Positions 41,529 through 50,477 of a stretch of DNA of 64,000 bases are shown here, in pieces. How positions within the stretch are numbered: position 1 is the first letter of the stretch; the number at the start of each line of letters is the position of its first letter. The position numbers were made by a program, and so were the translations under genes. Source of the stretch: Anaerolineales bacterium (lineage in GTDB: Bacteria > Chloroflexota > Anaerolineae > Anaerolineales > Villigracilaceae); assembly GCA_025056175.1 (NCBI GenBank), contig JANWWK010000003.1, positions 1 to 64,000 of the forward strand, written 5' to 3'. A model generated the notes under the pieces. It was not told the DNA's origin, searched no databases, and was given only the letters and a program-made list of their open reading frames with translations.

Positions 41529-42275
41529 GTGTCTGCTCGCCGCCGCGACCTCATCCTTGCGTTTCTGTTTCTGCTGACCACCTGGCAAATGGCTGCCTGG
41601 CTGTTTGAGCGTCCAATTCTGCCGACGCCCGGCGCCGTGTTACAGGTATTCTGGCACGAGCTGACACAAGGCGCGTTGATGGGGCATTTCCTGGTCAGTT
41701 TCTGGCGGGTCACCGCCGGAATGTTGCTCGCCGTCTTAACGGCAGCGCCGTTAGGGTTGGTACTGGGGCAATCGAAACGGCTCAACAGCCTGATTTCGCC
41801 GGTCATCTATCTGCTTTATCCTATCCCCAAAGTTGTGTTTGTTCCGGTTATCCTGCTGTTCTTCGGCATCGGAGACGCATCGAAAATCGCCGTCATCTTC
41901 GTCATCCTGTTCTTCCAGATTCTCGTGCTGGTGCGCGACCAGGCTGCCAGCCTGCGCCCGGAATTAATCCAATCGGTTCGCAGTCTCGGCGCAGGCCGGC
42001 GAGCTTTATTCTGGTTCGTCTATTTCCCTGCCAGCCTGCCCGCTATTTTGACTGCACTGCGCCAGAGCATCGGCACGGCAGTGGCGGTACTGTACATTGC
42101 GGAAGTGATTGCCACCACGCGTGGATTGGGATATTACATCTACTATCAGGGTAATACCCTGTTCGATTACCCGGCGATGTATGCCGGCGTGGTGGCAATG
42201 AGCCTGCTGGGACTGGGGATGTACTTCTCGGTAGACTGGCTGGAGCGCCGCGTGTGCCGATGGCAATTCGTCTGA
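41529..42275 (+). CDS. ABC transporter permease, SsuC/TauC/NrtB-like
   Basis: The 248-residue protein has five to six transmembrane helices and the permease EAA-type loop (QSVRSLGAGRRALFWFVYFPASLPAILTALR). The N-terminal part (LPTPGAVLQVFW) is characteristic of nitrate/sulfonate/taurine/pyrimidine permeases. It starts with GTG, just after a TATAAT. No ATPase or binding-protein gene adjoins it; the next gene is convergent and the upstream neighbour is serS. Partners must be elsewhere, or the gene is a remnant, though it is intact. Confidence 0.85.
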   Translation: MSARRRDLILAFLFLLTTWQMAAWLFERPILPTPGAVLQVFWHELTQGALMGHFLVSFWRVTAGMLLAVLTAAPLGLVLGQSKRLNSLISPVIYLLYPIPKVVFVPVILLFFGIGDASKIAVIFVILFFQILVLVRDQAASLRPELIQSVRSLGAGRRALFWFVYFPASLPAILTALRQSIGTAVAVLYIAEVIATTRGLGYYIYYQGNTLFDYPAMYAGVVAMSLLGLGMYFSVDWLERRVCRWQFV

Positions 42276-42276
42276 C

Positions 42277-43302
42277 CTAGCGCCAAAATGCCGGGAGATA
42301 TATCCGAATCAACACATCGGCCAGCAAACCGAGCAGGAACAGCCCCCCAAAGGCACGGTTATTGCGAAATGCCAGCGGCGCAAAAAAGAGTGGCCAGCCG
42401 CCCTGCCCATCGGGAAACCAATCGGGGCGAGTGGCAGGACGCGGCTGAAGGAAAAACGGCAGAGTCGTCTTCAGGGTTGGGAGCGCAAACAAGACAACCA
42501 GCATAACCGGCGTAAAATAGCGCACGGCAATCAGCGCCAAAACCACCAGATACGGCGCAATCATCAATCCGATGACGGCCCAACGCGCGTTGCGCTCACC
42601 CAGCAAAACCGGCAGGGTGTGAATGCCCTTTTCTTTATCGACCGTAATTTTATCAATGTGCTTACCGAAGATAACCGTAGTTACACCAAAATAGTAGGGA
42701 ATTGTGGCCCAGACCACGTTCCAATCCCAGGCATGCGCCAGAACATAATAGCCGCCGCCTATCATCAGCGGCCCCCAAACCAGCAACACAGCCACCTCGC
42801 CCAGCGCAATGTACTTAAGCGGCCAGGTGTAGAACAAAACAAAGAAGGCGCCCAGGCCAAGCAGAACCCAAATGAGCGGGTCCCAACCGTTGATGGCAAG
42901 CAGATAGACGCCCATCGCAGCAGCCAGCGCACCGGTGACAGCAGTATAAGTGAGCAGTTGCGTGGTGGTCAACAACCCATTCGCAACCGGCTGTGGGCCA
43001 TACAGGGTGCGAAAATAGTTATCCTTATCCACGCCTTTGACGTAATCAGTGTAATCATTGAACAGATTGTTGGTTGCGTGTGCAAGTATCAACCCCAGGG
43101 TCAGCGCCAGCCAGGGTAAAAAAGCGAACTGACCATCGCGCAAGGCAAACAGTCCCGCCAGTGCAGCCGAGATGAAAGTCATCACCAACACTGCCGCACG
43201 GGTAGAAATCAGCCACTTCGAGACAATATCGAGCGAATCCCACTCCTCTTTGCTCACGGCAGGGATAATATTCAGGGCTTTCTTCCACATTGCAAAGTTC
43301 AT
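42277..43302 (-). CDS. UbiA family prenyltransferase, MenA-like
   Basis: The 341-residue protein has eight or nine transmembrane helices and the intact first aspartate motif NNLFNDYTDYVKGVD, plus the second motif region HIDKITVDKEKGIHTLPVLLG. This fits 1,4-dihydroxy-2-naphthoate-type polyprenyltransferases that make menaquinone; other quinone, chlorophyll-like or heme substrates cannot be excluded. The start at 43302 has GGAG 9 nt upstream; the ORF opens at 43371 but that part overlaps a stem-loop. Compare the degenerate UbiA-like protein at 11338-12228. Confidence 0.85.
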   Translation of the reverse strand: MNFAMWKKALNIIPAVSKEEWDSLDIVSKWLISTRAAVLVMTFISAALAGLFALRDGQFAFLPWLALTLGLILAHATNNLFNDYTDYVKGVDKDNYFRTLYGPQPVANGLLTTTQLLTYTAVTGALAAAMGVYLLAINGWDPLIWVLLGLGAFFVLFYTWPLKYIALGEVAVLLVWGPLMIGGGYYVLAHAWDWNVVWATIPYYFGVTTVIFGKHIDKITVDKEKGIHTLPVLLGERNARWAVIGLMIAPYLVVLALIAVRYFTPVMLVVLFALPTLKTTLPFFLQPRPATRPDWFPDGQGGWPLFFAPLAFRNNRAFGGLFLLGLLADVLIRIYLPAFWR

Positions 43303-43329
43303 AGATGACGCTCCTTCGGTCAGAATTTT

Positions 43330-43357
43330 GTGGGACAACTCGCATGAGTTGTCCCAC
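43330..43357 (-). terminator. Hairpin between PPi-PFK and UbiA genes
   Basis: A perfect 12-bp stem (GTGGGACAACTC with its complement) and a 4-nt loop lie 28 nt after the PFK stop. On the plus strand it is followed by TTTTTC; on the minus strand the T tract is poor, so on the relevant strand it is a terminator or an mRNA 3'-end stabiliser. Confidence 0.6.
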
Positions 43358-43384
43358 TTTTTCACAGGCATGGATGTGACACCG

Positions 43385-44587
43385 TTACAGCTCGCTGGTC
43401 ATGATGAAGAGCGGCTTCATCTCAAAGTTCTCATAGCGTGGGCGGTAACGGTCGGTATCGTAGAAGTGTTCAACGTTGACCAGTTTCTTTGTAGAAGTCA
43501 CAACATCGAGCGGGACGTTATCGTAACGACCATTTTTGAGAACCACCAGCCGCCCATGAATGCCCTTGAGAATCAGGTCAAGCGCCAGGTTGCCAAAAGC
43601 CATTGGCACAATCGAGTCAATCGCATCGGGGTCACCGCCACGCACCATGTAACCAAGTTTCTGTTCCACAACTTCGATGGTCTTTCCGTTGTTGTATTTG
43701 GGCGAAATATCCTTCATGGCTGCCGCCACCAGGTCGCCGATGCCGCCCAGTTTGGCGTGGCCGTAAGCATCGGTCTCCATTTTTTCAAAGACCATCTCAC
43801 CGCCCTCGAACATCGCGCCTTCTGAAACCAGACAAATCGAATACTTGCTGGGATTGCGGTTGCGGTCATACGTCATCAGTTCGGTCAGGCGTTCGATATT
43901 GAACTTATACTCCGGGATGACGCAGCGATTGGCTGCCCCGGCCATCGTGGGAAGCATCGCCGTAAACCCGGCATAGCGGCCAAACACCTCCAGCACCAGG
44001 AAGCGTTCATGCGAACCAGCAATCGTGCGAAGGTTGTTGACAAGCGCGATCGTGCGGGTGACACACGTACTGAAACCGATGCAATAATCGGTGCCAGGCA
44101 CATCGTTGTCCATCGTCTTCGGAATGGCAACCACCTTGACGCCTTCCTGATACAGGCGCACGGCATACGAGAGGGTATCGTCGCCACCAATCGGAATCAG
44201 GTAATCAATCCCCAGAAAATCCAGGTTTTTGAGCACTTCTTCGGTCAGGTCGGCGCGCTCTTCAGTGTATTTTCCCTTCAGATGTTCAGGCATATCCTTC
44301 TGCTTCACCTTGCTGGGGTTGGTGCGCGAAGAATGCAGAAACGTACCGCCCGTGCGTCCGGCGCGATTGACGATTTCCTCGCTCAAAAATTGATAGTTGG
44401 CGCTGTTATCGGCGTTTTTATCGCGCACAATCTCGGTCAGCCCGGCCCAACCGCGCCGAATGCCAACCACCTGATACCCCTCGCGCAAAGCGCGGATGGT
44501 GACAGCGCGAATGGCCGGGTTCAGGCCTGGCACATCCCCACCGCCGGTCAGAATGCCAATGACTCCGGGTTTCTTTTTGATTGCCAT
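43385..44587 (-). CDS. 6-phosphofructokinase, predicted PPi-dependent
   Basis: The 400-residue PfkA-family enzyme has GILTGGGDVPGLN, the phosphoryl-donor loop IGGDDTLSYA with Asp137 where ATP-dependent enzymes have Gly (position 104 in E. coli numbering), and PKTMDNDVPGTD with Lys157 where ATP-dependent enzymes have Gly (position 124). Both substitutions are the known determinants of pyrophosphate use, so the enzyme should be reversible and save ATP in glycolysis. MRGGDPDAID and GRYAGFTA motifs complete the active site. The start at 44587 follows AAGGAG; upstream in-frame codons to 44623 overlap its promoter. Confidence 0.88.
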   Translation of the reverse strand: MAIKKKPGVIGILTGGGDVPGLNPAIRAVTIRALREGYQVVGIRRGWAGLTEIVRDKNADNSANYQFLSEEIVNRAGRTGGTFLHSSRTNPSKVKQKDMPEHLKGKYTEERADLTEEVLKNLDFLGIDYLIPIGGDDTLSYAVRLYQEGVKVVAIPKTMDNDVPGTDYCIGFSTCVTRTIALVNNLRTIAGSHERFLVLEVFGRYAGFTAMLPTMAGAANRCVIPEYKFNIERLTELMTYDRNRNPSKYSICLVSEGAMFEGGEMVFEKMETDAYGHAKLGGIGDLVAAAMKDISPKYNNGKTIEVVEQKLGYMVRGGDPDAIDSIVPMAFGNLALDLILKGIHGRLVVLKNGRYDNVPLDVVTSTKKLVNVEHFYDTDRYRPRYENFEMKPLFIMTSEL

Positions 44588-44626
44588 AGGGATATTCTCC
44601 TTCGATGGATTTGGGAACTCCACTGT

Positions 44627-44655
44627 ATCTTACACTGGCACAAAGCGATTTTCAA
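44627..44655 (-). promoter_or_regulatory. Promoter of the PPi-PFK gene
   Basis: On the minus strand TTGAAA (44650-44655) and TAAGAT (44627-44632) are 17 bp apart, about 40 nt before the ATG at 44587. It lies in the 74-nt gap after smc. Confidence 0.55.
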
Positions 44656-44661
44656 TACTCT

Positions 44662-47600
44662 TCATCTCCCCAACATCTCGTCACTCACCTCGTCCAGGCG
44701 CAGGCTGATTTGCTGACTGGCCGAATCGCGGCCCATCGTAATCCCATAAATCACATCGGCCACCTGAACGGTATTGCGGTTGTGGGTGACGACAATAAAT
44801 TGTGTATGCTCGCTCAACTCATCCAACAGGTCGCGGAAACGCCCCACGTTGGCTTCATCCAGCATCGCGTCCACCTCATCCATCACACAGACCGGCGTTG
44901 GCGAGACCTTGAGCAGAGCAAACACCAGCGAAATCGCCGTCAGCGAGCGTTCTCCGCCCGAAAGCAAAGAAAGCCCCTGTTCGCGCCGGCCCGGCAGACG
45001 GGCTTCGATATCAATACCGGTCTCGGTCAGATTGTCGGGGTCGGTCAACACCAGGCGTGCCGAACCGCCACCAAACAAACGGGTGAAAATGTGCCTGAAC
45101 TCAGCAGCAACGGCTTCAAACGTCCTGGTAAACTCCTTTTTGGTGACTTCATCCAATTCCGCAATCACCTGCCGCAAATCGGCCTCTGCCTGACGCAGGT
45201 CAGCCACCTGACTGGTCATGAAGTCATAACGCTCTTTGACCGATTCATATTCCTGCTGTGCTTCCATGTTGACCGCCCCCATGCGCCGAATCTGGGCACG
45301 CTTTTGGGCCAGCGCTTCTTCCAGTTCGGGCGCCAATTCGGTCACATACGGCAGCGTCTCTACCATTTCACCCAGCGGCAGAGGAACGGCGCCGGTCACG
45401 CTGGTTTCATACTCAAATTGAACCAAACCAAAATCTTCCTCAATCCGGCGCCGCAAGGTTTCCAATGCTTCTTGACGGCGGCCTAATTCCAACTGTGCTT
45501 GCGCATTAAAACGTTCCACGTTTGCCAGCGATTTCTGGGCAGCGGTTTCACGCTCCTGCAAGGCCGCTTCTTCCTGCTCAGCCTGAGTCAACTGCGCTTC
45601 TGCTGGCTCAATTTGCGCCCGCAGCGTCTCAATTTGTTCGTGCAAAACACGTTCATCGGCCTGTAAGCGCGCCTTTTCAGCCTCCAGGTTAACAAGCGCG
45701 GCCTGTACTTCGGCCTCCCGCCGGCGTGCGGCTTCGATTTGCGCCTTCACACGCTCCATCGCCTGCGTTCGTTCGTGCAAACGGGTACGCGCATCATTCA
45801 CCGTGCGTTCAGAAACCGAAACACGCGCCCCCCAGTAATTCACCTGCGAGAGCATCTCCTCCAGCGACAAACCAGCCAGTTCACCGTTTAACTTACGCAG
45901 CGTCTCTTGCGCCGCGCCCAACCGCTCTTCCACATCTTCCAGCAACAAACCGGTTTCGGTCTGTTCGCGCTCAGCCTCACGCAGCTCCTTGTGCAGCGTC
46001 TCCTTCTGCCCGGCCTGAAAATCGCGCTGGCGGCGCGCCGATTCGACCGCCAGCGAAGCCTCACGTTCGGCCTGAACGGCCTCATTCAAAACCTTACGCG
46101 CCTTACGCAACGCCTCCTCGCGGGCAGCAATCTCTTTTTGAGTGGCAGCCAGGTCAGCATTCAAACCATTCAGCCTCTCCGCAAGTGCATTCAACGCCTC
46201 CACCGTCTGCGCCAACCGTTCAGAAAGTTCCCGCTTCTCGCGCGGACGGCCCAGCGCTGCGGCGCGCGTTTCGCGCCCGGCAGCAATCAACCCGTTCGGG
46301 CGAAACACCTCCCCCTTCAACGTCACAAAGCGTACCTGCGGGTACTCCCTCCGCAAGACCTGCGCCACGGCGCGATTCTCCACCACCGCCACATCCCCCA
46401 AAAGCGCCTCTACCGCCGGACGAATGTCCTCCGCCACCTGCACCAAATCCGCGCCGAAACCAATGATTTTTGGGGAAAGGTCGCCCCGCAGCGCCTCCCG
46501 TTGCGCGCGCTGGCTCCTGGCTTCGTCATCATCCGTTATCGGCAGGATGACCGCCCGGCCTGTAGCCTGCTCCAGGAATTCGAGAGCGCGTTCGACGCTC
46601 AAACCGGATTCGACCAGCACCACATCAAACGCATCGCCCAGTGCCGCTGCCAGCGCCGTCTCATACGCTGCCGGCACATCCATCATCGCCGAGAGCGCCC
46701 CCTTTGCGCCCTGCCAACCGGTCGTCCGCGCCGCTTCCAGAAGAAAACGCGCCCCCTCAGCATACCCGGAGAACGATTTCTCCGCCTGCTCCAAAACATC
46801 CAGGCGCGCCTGAAGTTTGGCCTGCTCCCCCGCTTTGAGATTGCGCTCGTCCTGCTTTGCCCGGCGGGCTGCTTCCAGTTCCGTCAACTGCTGACGCGCC
46901 GCCGAAAGCGCCGTTTCGGCCTCCTGCACGGCAGTTTCGGCCTGCTGACGTGCTTTCTGGGCAGCCAGATGCTTTTTTTCAGCCGAGGCAAAAGTCTGCT
47001 CGGCAGTCGCAATCACCACATCGGCTTCACGCAATTTCTGGCGGAACGAATCGGCCCGGTTTTTGAGTTCGTGCAAACGCGCCTGATGACGCGCCCGGCG
47101 GCCATTCAATTCATTCAGCTGATTGCGCGCGGCATTCAGTTTTTGCTCCACCGCAGCGCGCTCCATTTGTCGGGCCGAGAGCGCCGCCTTCGCGGCAGAT
47201 TCTTGCGCCCTGGCTTCTGCGGCTTCCGCCTGAATACGCTCCAGGTCGGTGCGGGCTTCTTCCAGCCGTTCGGCGGCAGCACGCTGCTCATCGTTCAGGC
47301 GTTCCTGTTCAGCGGTAGATTGCGCGCGGCTCTCCGTCAGAGCGCGGCGGCGTTCCTCTAAAACAGCCAACTCCCGGCTGATGGCCTCACGCCGCTGATG
47401 TAACCCCGCCGATTGACGATGCCACTCGTTCAACTGTGCGCGCAAATCGAACAGCCGGACGCGCGTCGTGGCAAACCCTTCTGTCAGCGCACGATACGTT
47501 TCACGCGCTTCATGCAGTTTGGCCTCCTGCTGACGAGCAAACGCTTGCGCTTCGGTCCACTCTTTTTGCGCACGATGCCAGTGATAGCCATACCACTCAC

Positions 47601-48285
47601 GCAAAATGAGTTTCAAATCGGCCTGAACCTGCTGATATTCCTGAGCGCGCCGTGCTTGCCGTTCCAATCCACGCAAACGCGGCTCCAGTTCGGCCAAAAT
47701 ATCCAGGACGCGCTCCAGGTTACGCTGTGTCGTCTCCAGGCGACGCAAAGCCTCCTCACGCCGGGCGCGATACAGACCAATGCCCGCGGCTTCCTCGAAC
47801 AAACGGCGGCGTTCCTCGGCCTTAAGCGCCAGAGAAGCATCCACCATTCCCTGCCCCAAAATCGTATATGTGCGCTCCGACAAGCCCGATTGTGCCAGCA
47901 ACTCGTTGATGTCACGCAAGCGGACGGTCTGACCGTTGAGCAGATATTCATTGCGCCCATCGCGGTATGCGCGGCGGGTGATGGCAACTTCAGAAAAATC
48001 TACCGGCAGCCAGCCGGTCGTATTATCAAAAGTGATTGTAACAGAGGCCATACCGGCGCGCGGACGGTGTTCTGAACCCGCAAAAATCATATCTTCCGTC
48101 TTCTTGGCGCGCAACAGGCTGGCCGATTGCTCTCCCAACACCCAGCGCAGAGAATCAGCAAAATTTGACTTGCCCGAACCGTTCGGGCCCACAATCGCAG
48201 TAATTCCATCCGCAAATTCAAACAGCGTCCTGGAGGCAAATGTTTTGTAACCGTGCAGTTCAAGAGATTTGAGACGTAAAGGCAT
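44662..48285 (-). CDS. smc: Chromosome segregation protein SMC
   Basis: The 1207-residue protein has Walker A GPNGSGKSNF (about 32-41), two long coiled-coils (about 170-510 and 660-1000), a hinge at about 510-650 (AKGALSAMMDVPAAYETAL, VVAGRETRAA-like), the ABC signature LSGGERSLTAI near 1110, and Walker B VCVMDEVDAMLDEAN near 1136. It forms the SMC-ScpAB condensin that compacts and separates chromosomes. The RNase III gene lies 165 nt upstream in the same direction, a common bacterial neighbour pair. No ftsY follows; PPi-PFK does. Confidence 0.95.
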   Translation of the reverse strand: MPLRLKSLELHGYKTFASRTLFEFADGITAIVGPNGSGKSNFADSLRWVLGEQSASLLRAKKTEDMIFAGSEHRPRAGMASVTITFDNTTGWLPVDFSEVAITRRAYRDGRNEYLLNGQTVRLRDINELLAQSGLSERTYTILGQGMVDASLALKAEERRRLFEEAAGIGLYRARREEALRRLETTQRNLERVLDILAELEPRLRGLERQARRAQEYQQVQADLKLILREWYGYHWHRAQKEWTEAQAFARQQEAKLHEARETYRALTEGFATTRVRLFDLRAQLNEWHRQSAGLHQRREAISRELAVLEERRRALTESRAQSTAEQERLNDEQRAAAERLEEARTDLERIQAEAAEARAQESAAKAALSARQMERAAVEQKLNAARNQLNELNGRRARHQARLHELKNRADSFRQKLREADVVIATAEQTFASAEKKHLAAQKARQQAETAVQEAETALSAARQQLTELEAARRAKQDERNLKAGEQAKLQARLDVLEQAEKSFSGYAEGARFLLEAARTTGWQGAKGALSAMMDVPAAYETALAAALGDAFDVVLVESGLSVERALEFLEQATGRAVILPITDDDEARSQRAQREALRGDLSPKIIGFGADLVQVAEDIRPAVEALLGDVAVVENRAVAQVLRREYPQVRFVTLKGEVFRPNGLIAAGRETRAAALGRPREKRELSERLAQTVEALNALAERLNGLNADLAATQKEIAAREEALRKARKVLNEAVQAEREASLAVESARRQRDFQAGQKETLHKELREAEREQTETGLLLEDVEERLGAAQETLRKLNGELAGLSLEEMLSQVNYWGARVSVSERTVNDARTRLHERTQAMERVKAQIEAARRREAEVQAALVNLEAEKARLQADERVLHEQIETLRAQIEPAEAQLTQAEQEEAALQERETAAQKSLANVERFNAQAQLELGRRQEALETLRRRIEEDFGLVQFEYETSVTGAVPLPLGEMVETLPYVTELAPELEEALAQKRAQIRRMGAVNMEAQQEYESVKERYDFMTSQVADLRQAEADLRQVIAELDEVTKKEFTRTFEAVAAEFRHIFTRLFGGGSARLVLTDPDNLTETGIDIEARLPGRREQGLSLLSGGERSLTAISLVFALLKVSPTPVCVMDEVDAMLDEANVGRFRDLLDELSEHTQFIVVTHNRNTVQVADVIYGITMGRDSASQQISLRLDEVSDEMLGR

Positions 48286-48450
48286 AAAAAATCACATCCA
48301 ACAATGCGTTGAGAACAGTATTGTACAGACAGTCATTTCTACAATCGGCATGGAGACACGCAGAAAACACAAGCAACACGCTAAAAAATCGTTATCCAGA
48401 CTACTTTTCCTGCGCGTCTCCGGCCATGTCCTGCCTTCTGCGTACCAGAT

Positions 48451-49185
48451 TCAATCTTCACTCATCTCAATCCCATCCAGCGCATTCTGAGCAGCAGCCT
48501 GTTGTGCAGCGTGCTTCGACGGCCCCGTCCCGCGCCCAAAGCACTTACCGGCGATATGCACTTCCACCTGAAAAGTCCGCGCATGGTCTGGCCCGCTGGA
48601 ATCACGGGTGATGTATTGTGGTGTACCAAGCTTGTGTGCCTGCGCCCACTCCTGCAAGCGTGATTTGGGGTCCAACGTATGCATTTGGACAAAAATACGG
48701 TCAGCGGCAGGTTCCAAGAGCGGCATTACAAACGCTCGCGCCGCCTCCAGCCCCTTGTGCTGATAGAGCGCGCCGACAATCGCCTCAAACGTTGCACACA
48801 AGAGCGCATCGCGGTCACGCCCGCCGCCATGCAATTCTCCGCGTCCCAACCGCATCGCGTTTCCCAGCCCTAACTGACGGGCAAAATCGGCCAGGGTTTC
48901 GGTACGCACCAGCGCCGAACGCATACGGGTCAGTTCGCCTTCGGGCATTTCCGGGTAAGCGTTATACACCCATGCCCCTACCAAAAAGTCCAGCACGGCG
49001 TCGCCCAGAAATTCCAGGCGTTCATTATCCGCCGGCACATCTGGGTGTTCGTTGACATAAGAACGATGGGTCAACGCACGGGTAAGCAGGCGCAAATCGT
49101 CAAACGGCAGGTTGAGCCGCTGCGCAAGTTGAGCGGGCGTTTCACTGCCAGCCCGCTCCGTCAGGGGTTCGTTCATTTCTAACAC
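48451..49185 (-). CDS. rnc: Ribonuclease III
   Basis: The 244-residue enzyme has the catalytic signature NERLEFLGDAVLDF (about 54-67), the second acidic motif ATFEAIVGALYQHKG (about 130), and a C-terminal double-stranded-RNA-binding domain (DPKSRLQEWAQ ... SKHAAQQAAAQNAL). It processes rRNA and structured mRNA. The GTG start at 49185 has GGGGAG 7 nt upstream; ATG at 49176 is the alternative. The 165 nt between it and smc hold no clear terminator. Confidence 0.94.
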   Translation of the reverse strand: MLEMNEPLTERAGSETPAQLAQRLNLPFDDLRLLTRALTHRSYVNEHPDVPADNERLEFLGDAVLDFLVGAWVYNAYPEMPEGELTRMRSALVRTETLADFARQLGLGNAMRLGRGELHGGGRDRDALLCATFEAIVGALYQHKGLEAARAFVMPLLEPAADRIFVQMHTLDPKSRLQEWAQAHKLGTPQYITRDSSGPDHARTFQVEVHIAGKCFGRGTGPSKHAAQQAAAQNALDGIEMSED

Positions 49186-49405
49186 GGGGAATCTCCCCGG
49201 AACTCAGGGAGCGCCAACCCCCCACCCACCGAAACTACGCGAACATCAGAGAGCATTGGCAGGGGTTCGCGGCCACTCAGTTCCTTATCTTGAAGAATTG
49301 CACGTCGGAGAAGACAAAACATCACCGAAGCACGCGCTGATTTTACACGGGTTTACGCGATTTGGGAAACCCCAACTGCCCTGCCAGCCACGCGCCTGCT
49401 GCGCG

Positions 49406-49411
49406 TATAAT
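49406..49411 (+). promoter_or_regulatory. -10 element upstream of miaA
   Basis: TATAAT about 42 nt before the miaA start, with a 5' leader of about 35 nt. No good -35 box was found. The 267-nt gap 49186-49452 between divergent rnc and miaA shows nothing else recognisable. Confidence 0.4.
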
Positions 49412-49452
49412 ACATTTGTAGTGCATCCTCATTCGGTTCGGAGCGAATCGCC

Positions 49453-50373
49453 TTGTCTTTGTGTCCTCCTCTCATCGTCATCGTCGGCCCGACTGCCGTT
49501 GGCAAAACCCACCTCGCCATCGAGCTGGCCTTGCGCCTGAATGGCGAGGTGGTTTCTGCCGATTCGCGCCTGTTCTACCGAGGGATGGACATCGGCACCG
49601 CCAAGCCCTCCCTTGAGGAAAGGCGCGGTGTGCCACATCATTTGATTGACGTCGCCGAGCCGGATGAAACCTGGTCTTTGGCTCTTTTTCAACAAAAAGC
49701 ACGCGCGGCCATCCAGGAAATTCATGAGCGCAACAGGCTGCCTTTTCTGGTAGGCGGCACAGGGCAATATGTGCGTGCCGTGACCGAAGGCTGGACCCCA
49801 CCCGAAGTCCACCCCAACCCTCGCCTTCGCAGCGTTCTTGAACATCTGGCCGAACACCACAGCCCTTACTGGCTACACGACAAACTGAAAATGCTCGACC
49901 CCTCCGCTGCCGTTTCCATTGACCCACGCAACCTGCGCCGCACCGTGCGAGCGCTGGAGGTCATTTTCAGCACCGGGCGGCCTTTTTCCGCCCAACGCCA
50001 GAGCGGACAATCGCCCTATCACCTCCTCACCCTGGGCCTGACCCGGCCACGAGACGAACTCTATCGCCGCATAGACGAACGGATTGAAGCCATGTTTGCA
50101 CACGGCCTGCTCAATGAAGTCGAAGCCCTGCTCGAAAAAGGCTACTCTCCCAACCTGCCAGCCATGTCGGCGATTGGCTATCGAGAAGCGGCCGCTGTCT
50201 TAAGGGGACAAATGACCCTCGAAGAAGCCAAAACCCAAATGAAGCGGCTGACGCGCGTCTTCGTGCGCCGTCAGGCCAACTGGTTCAAAGTCAATGACCC
50301 ATCCATTCAATGGTTCCACGCCGGCAAAGTCAGCATAGATGAAATTGAACACTTCCTGCGGCAAAAATTGTGA
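49453..50373 (+). CDS. miaA: tRNA dimethylallyltransferase
   Basis: The 306-residue enzyme adds a dimethylallyl group to A37 of tRNAs that read UNN codons. It has the P-loop GPTAVGKTHLAIELA, SADSRLFYRGMDIGTAKPS (Asp-Ser-Arg contacts tRNA), PHHLIDVAEPDE, FLVGGTGQYVRAV, and the C-terminal FVRRQANWFK. No ATG fits; the frame starts with TTG at 49453 (GGAG 9 nt upstream), with another TTG two codons later. Homology begins at LIVIVGPTA, so either start is plausible. Confidence 0.92.
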   Translation: MSLCPPLIVIVGPTAVGKTHLAIELALRLNGEVVSADSRLFYRGMDIGTAKPSLEERRGVPHHLIDVAEPDETWSLALFQQKARAAIQEIHERNRLPFLVGGTGQYVRAVTEGWTPPEVHPNPRLRSVLEHLAEHHSPYWLHDKLKMLDPSAAVSIDPRNLRRTVRALEVIFSTGRPFSAQRQSGQSPYHLLTLGLTRPRDELYRRIDERIEAMFAHGLLNEVEALLEKGYSPNLPAMSAIGYREAAAVLRGQMTLEEAKTQMKRLTRVFVRRQANWFKVNDPSIQWFHAGKVSIDEIEHFLRQKL

Positions 50374-50387
50374 ATTTTTTCCCTTTG

Positions 50388-50415
50388 TTGACTTTTCTTT
50401 TGGTTGCCTTATACT
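50388..50415 (+). promoter_or_regulatory. Promoter of the acyl-CoA ligase gene
   Basis: TTGACT (50388-50393) and TATACT (50410-50415) are 16 bp apart, about 60 nt upstream of the ATG at 50478. Confidence 0.65.
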
Positions 50416-50477
50416 TTTAACTGCACGCGGTCGCTTGACCAAAAAATATAAAACACATAGCAAAAGGAGAAGTGACG

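Noticed and set aside
45907..47361. Long plus-strand ORF (484 codons) opposite smc
   Set aside because: It lies entirely antisense to the coiled-coil region of smc. Its composition (Arg/Leu/Gln-rich) is what the opposite strand of a biased coding sequence gives, and no domain is visible.
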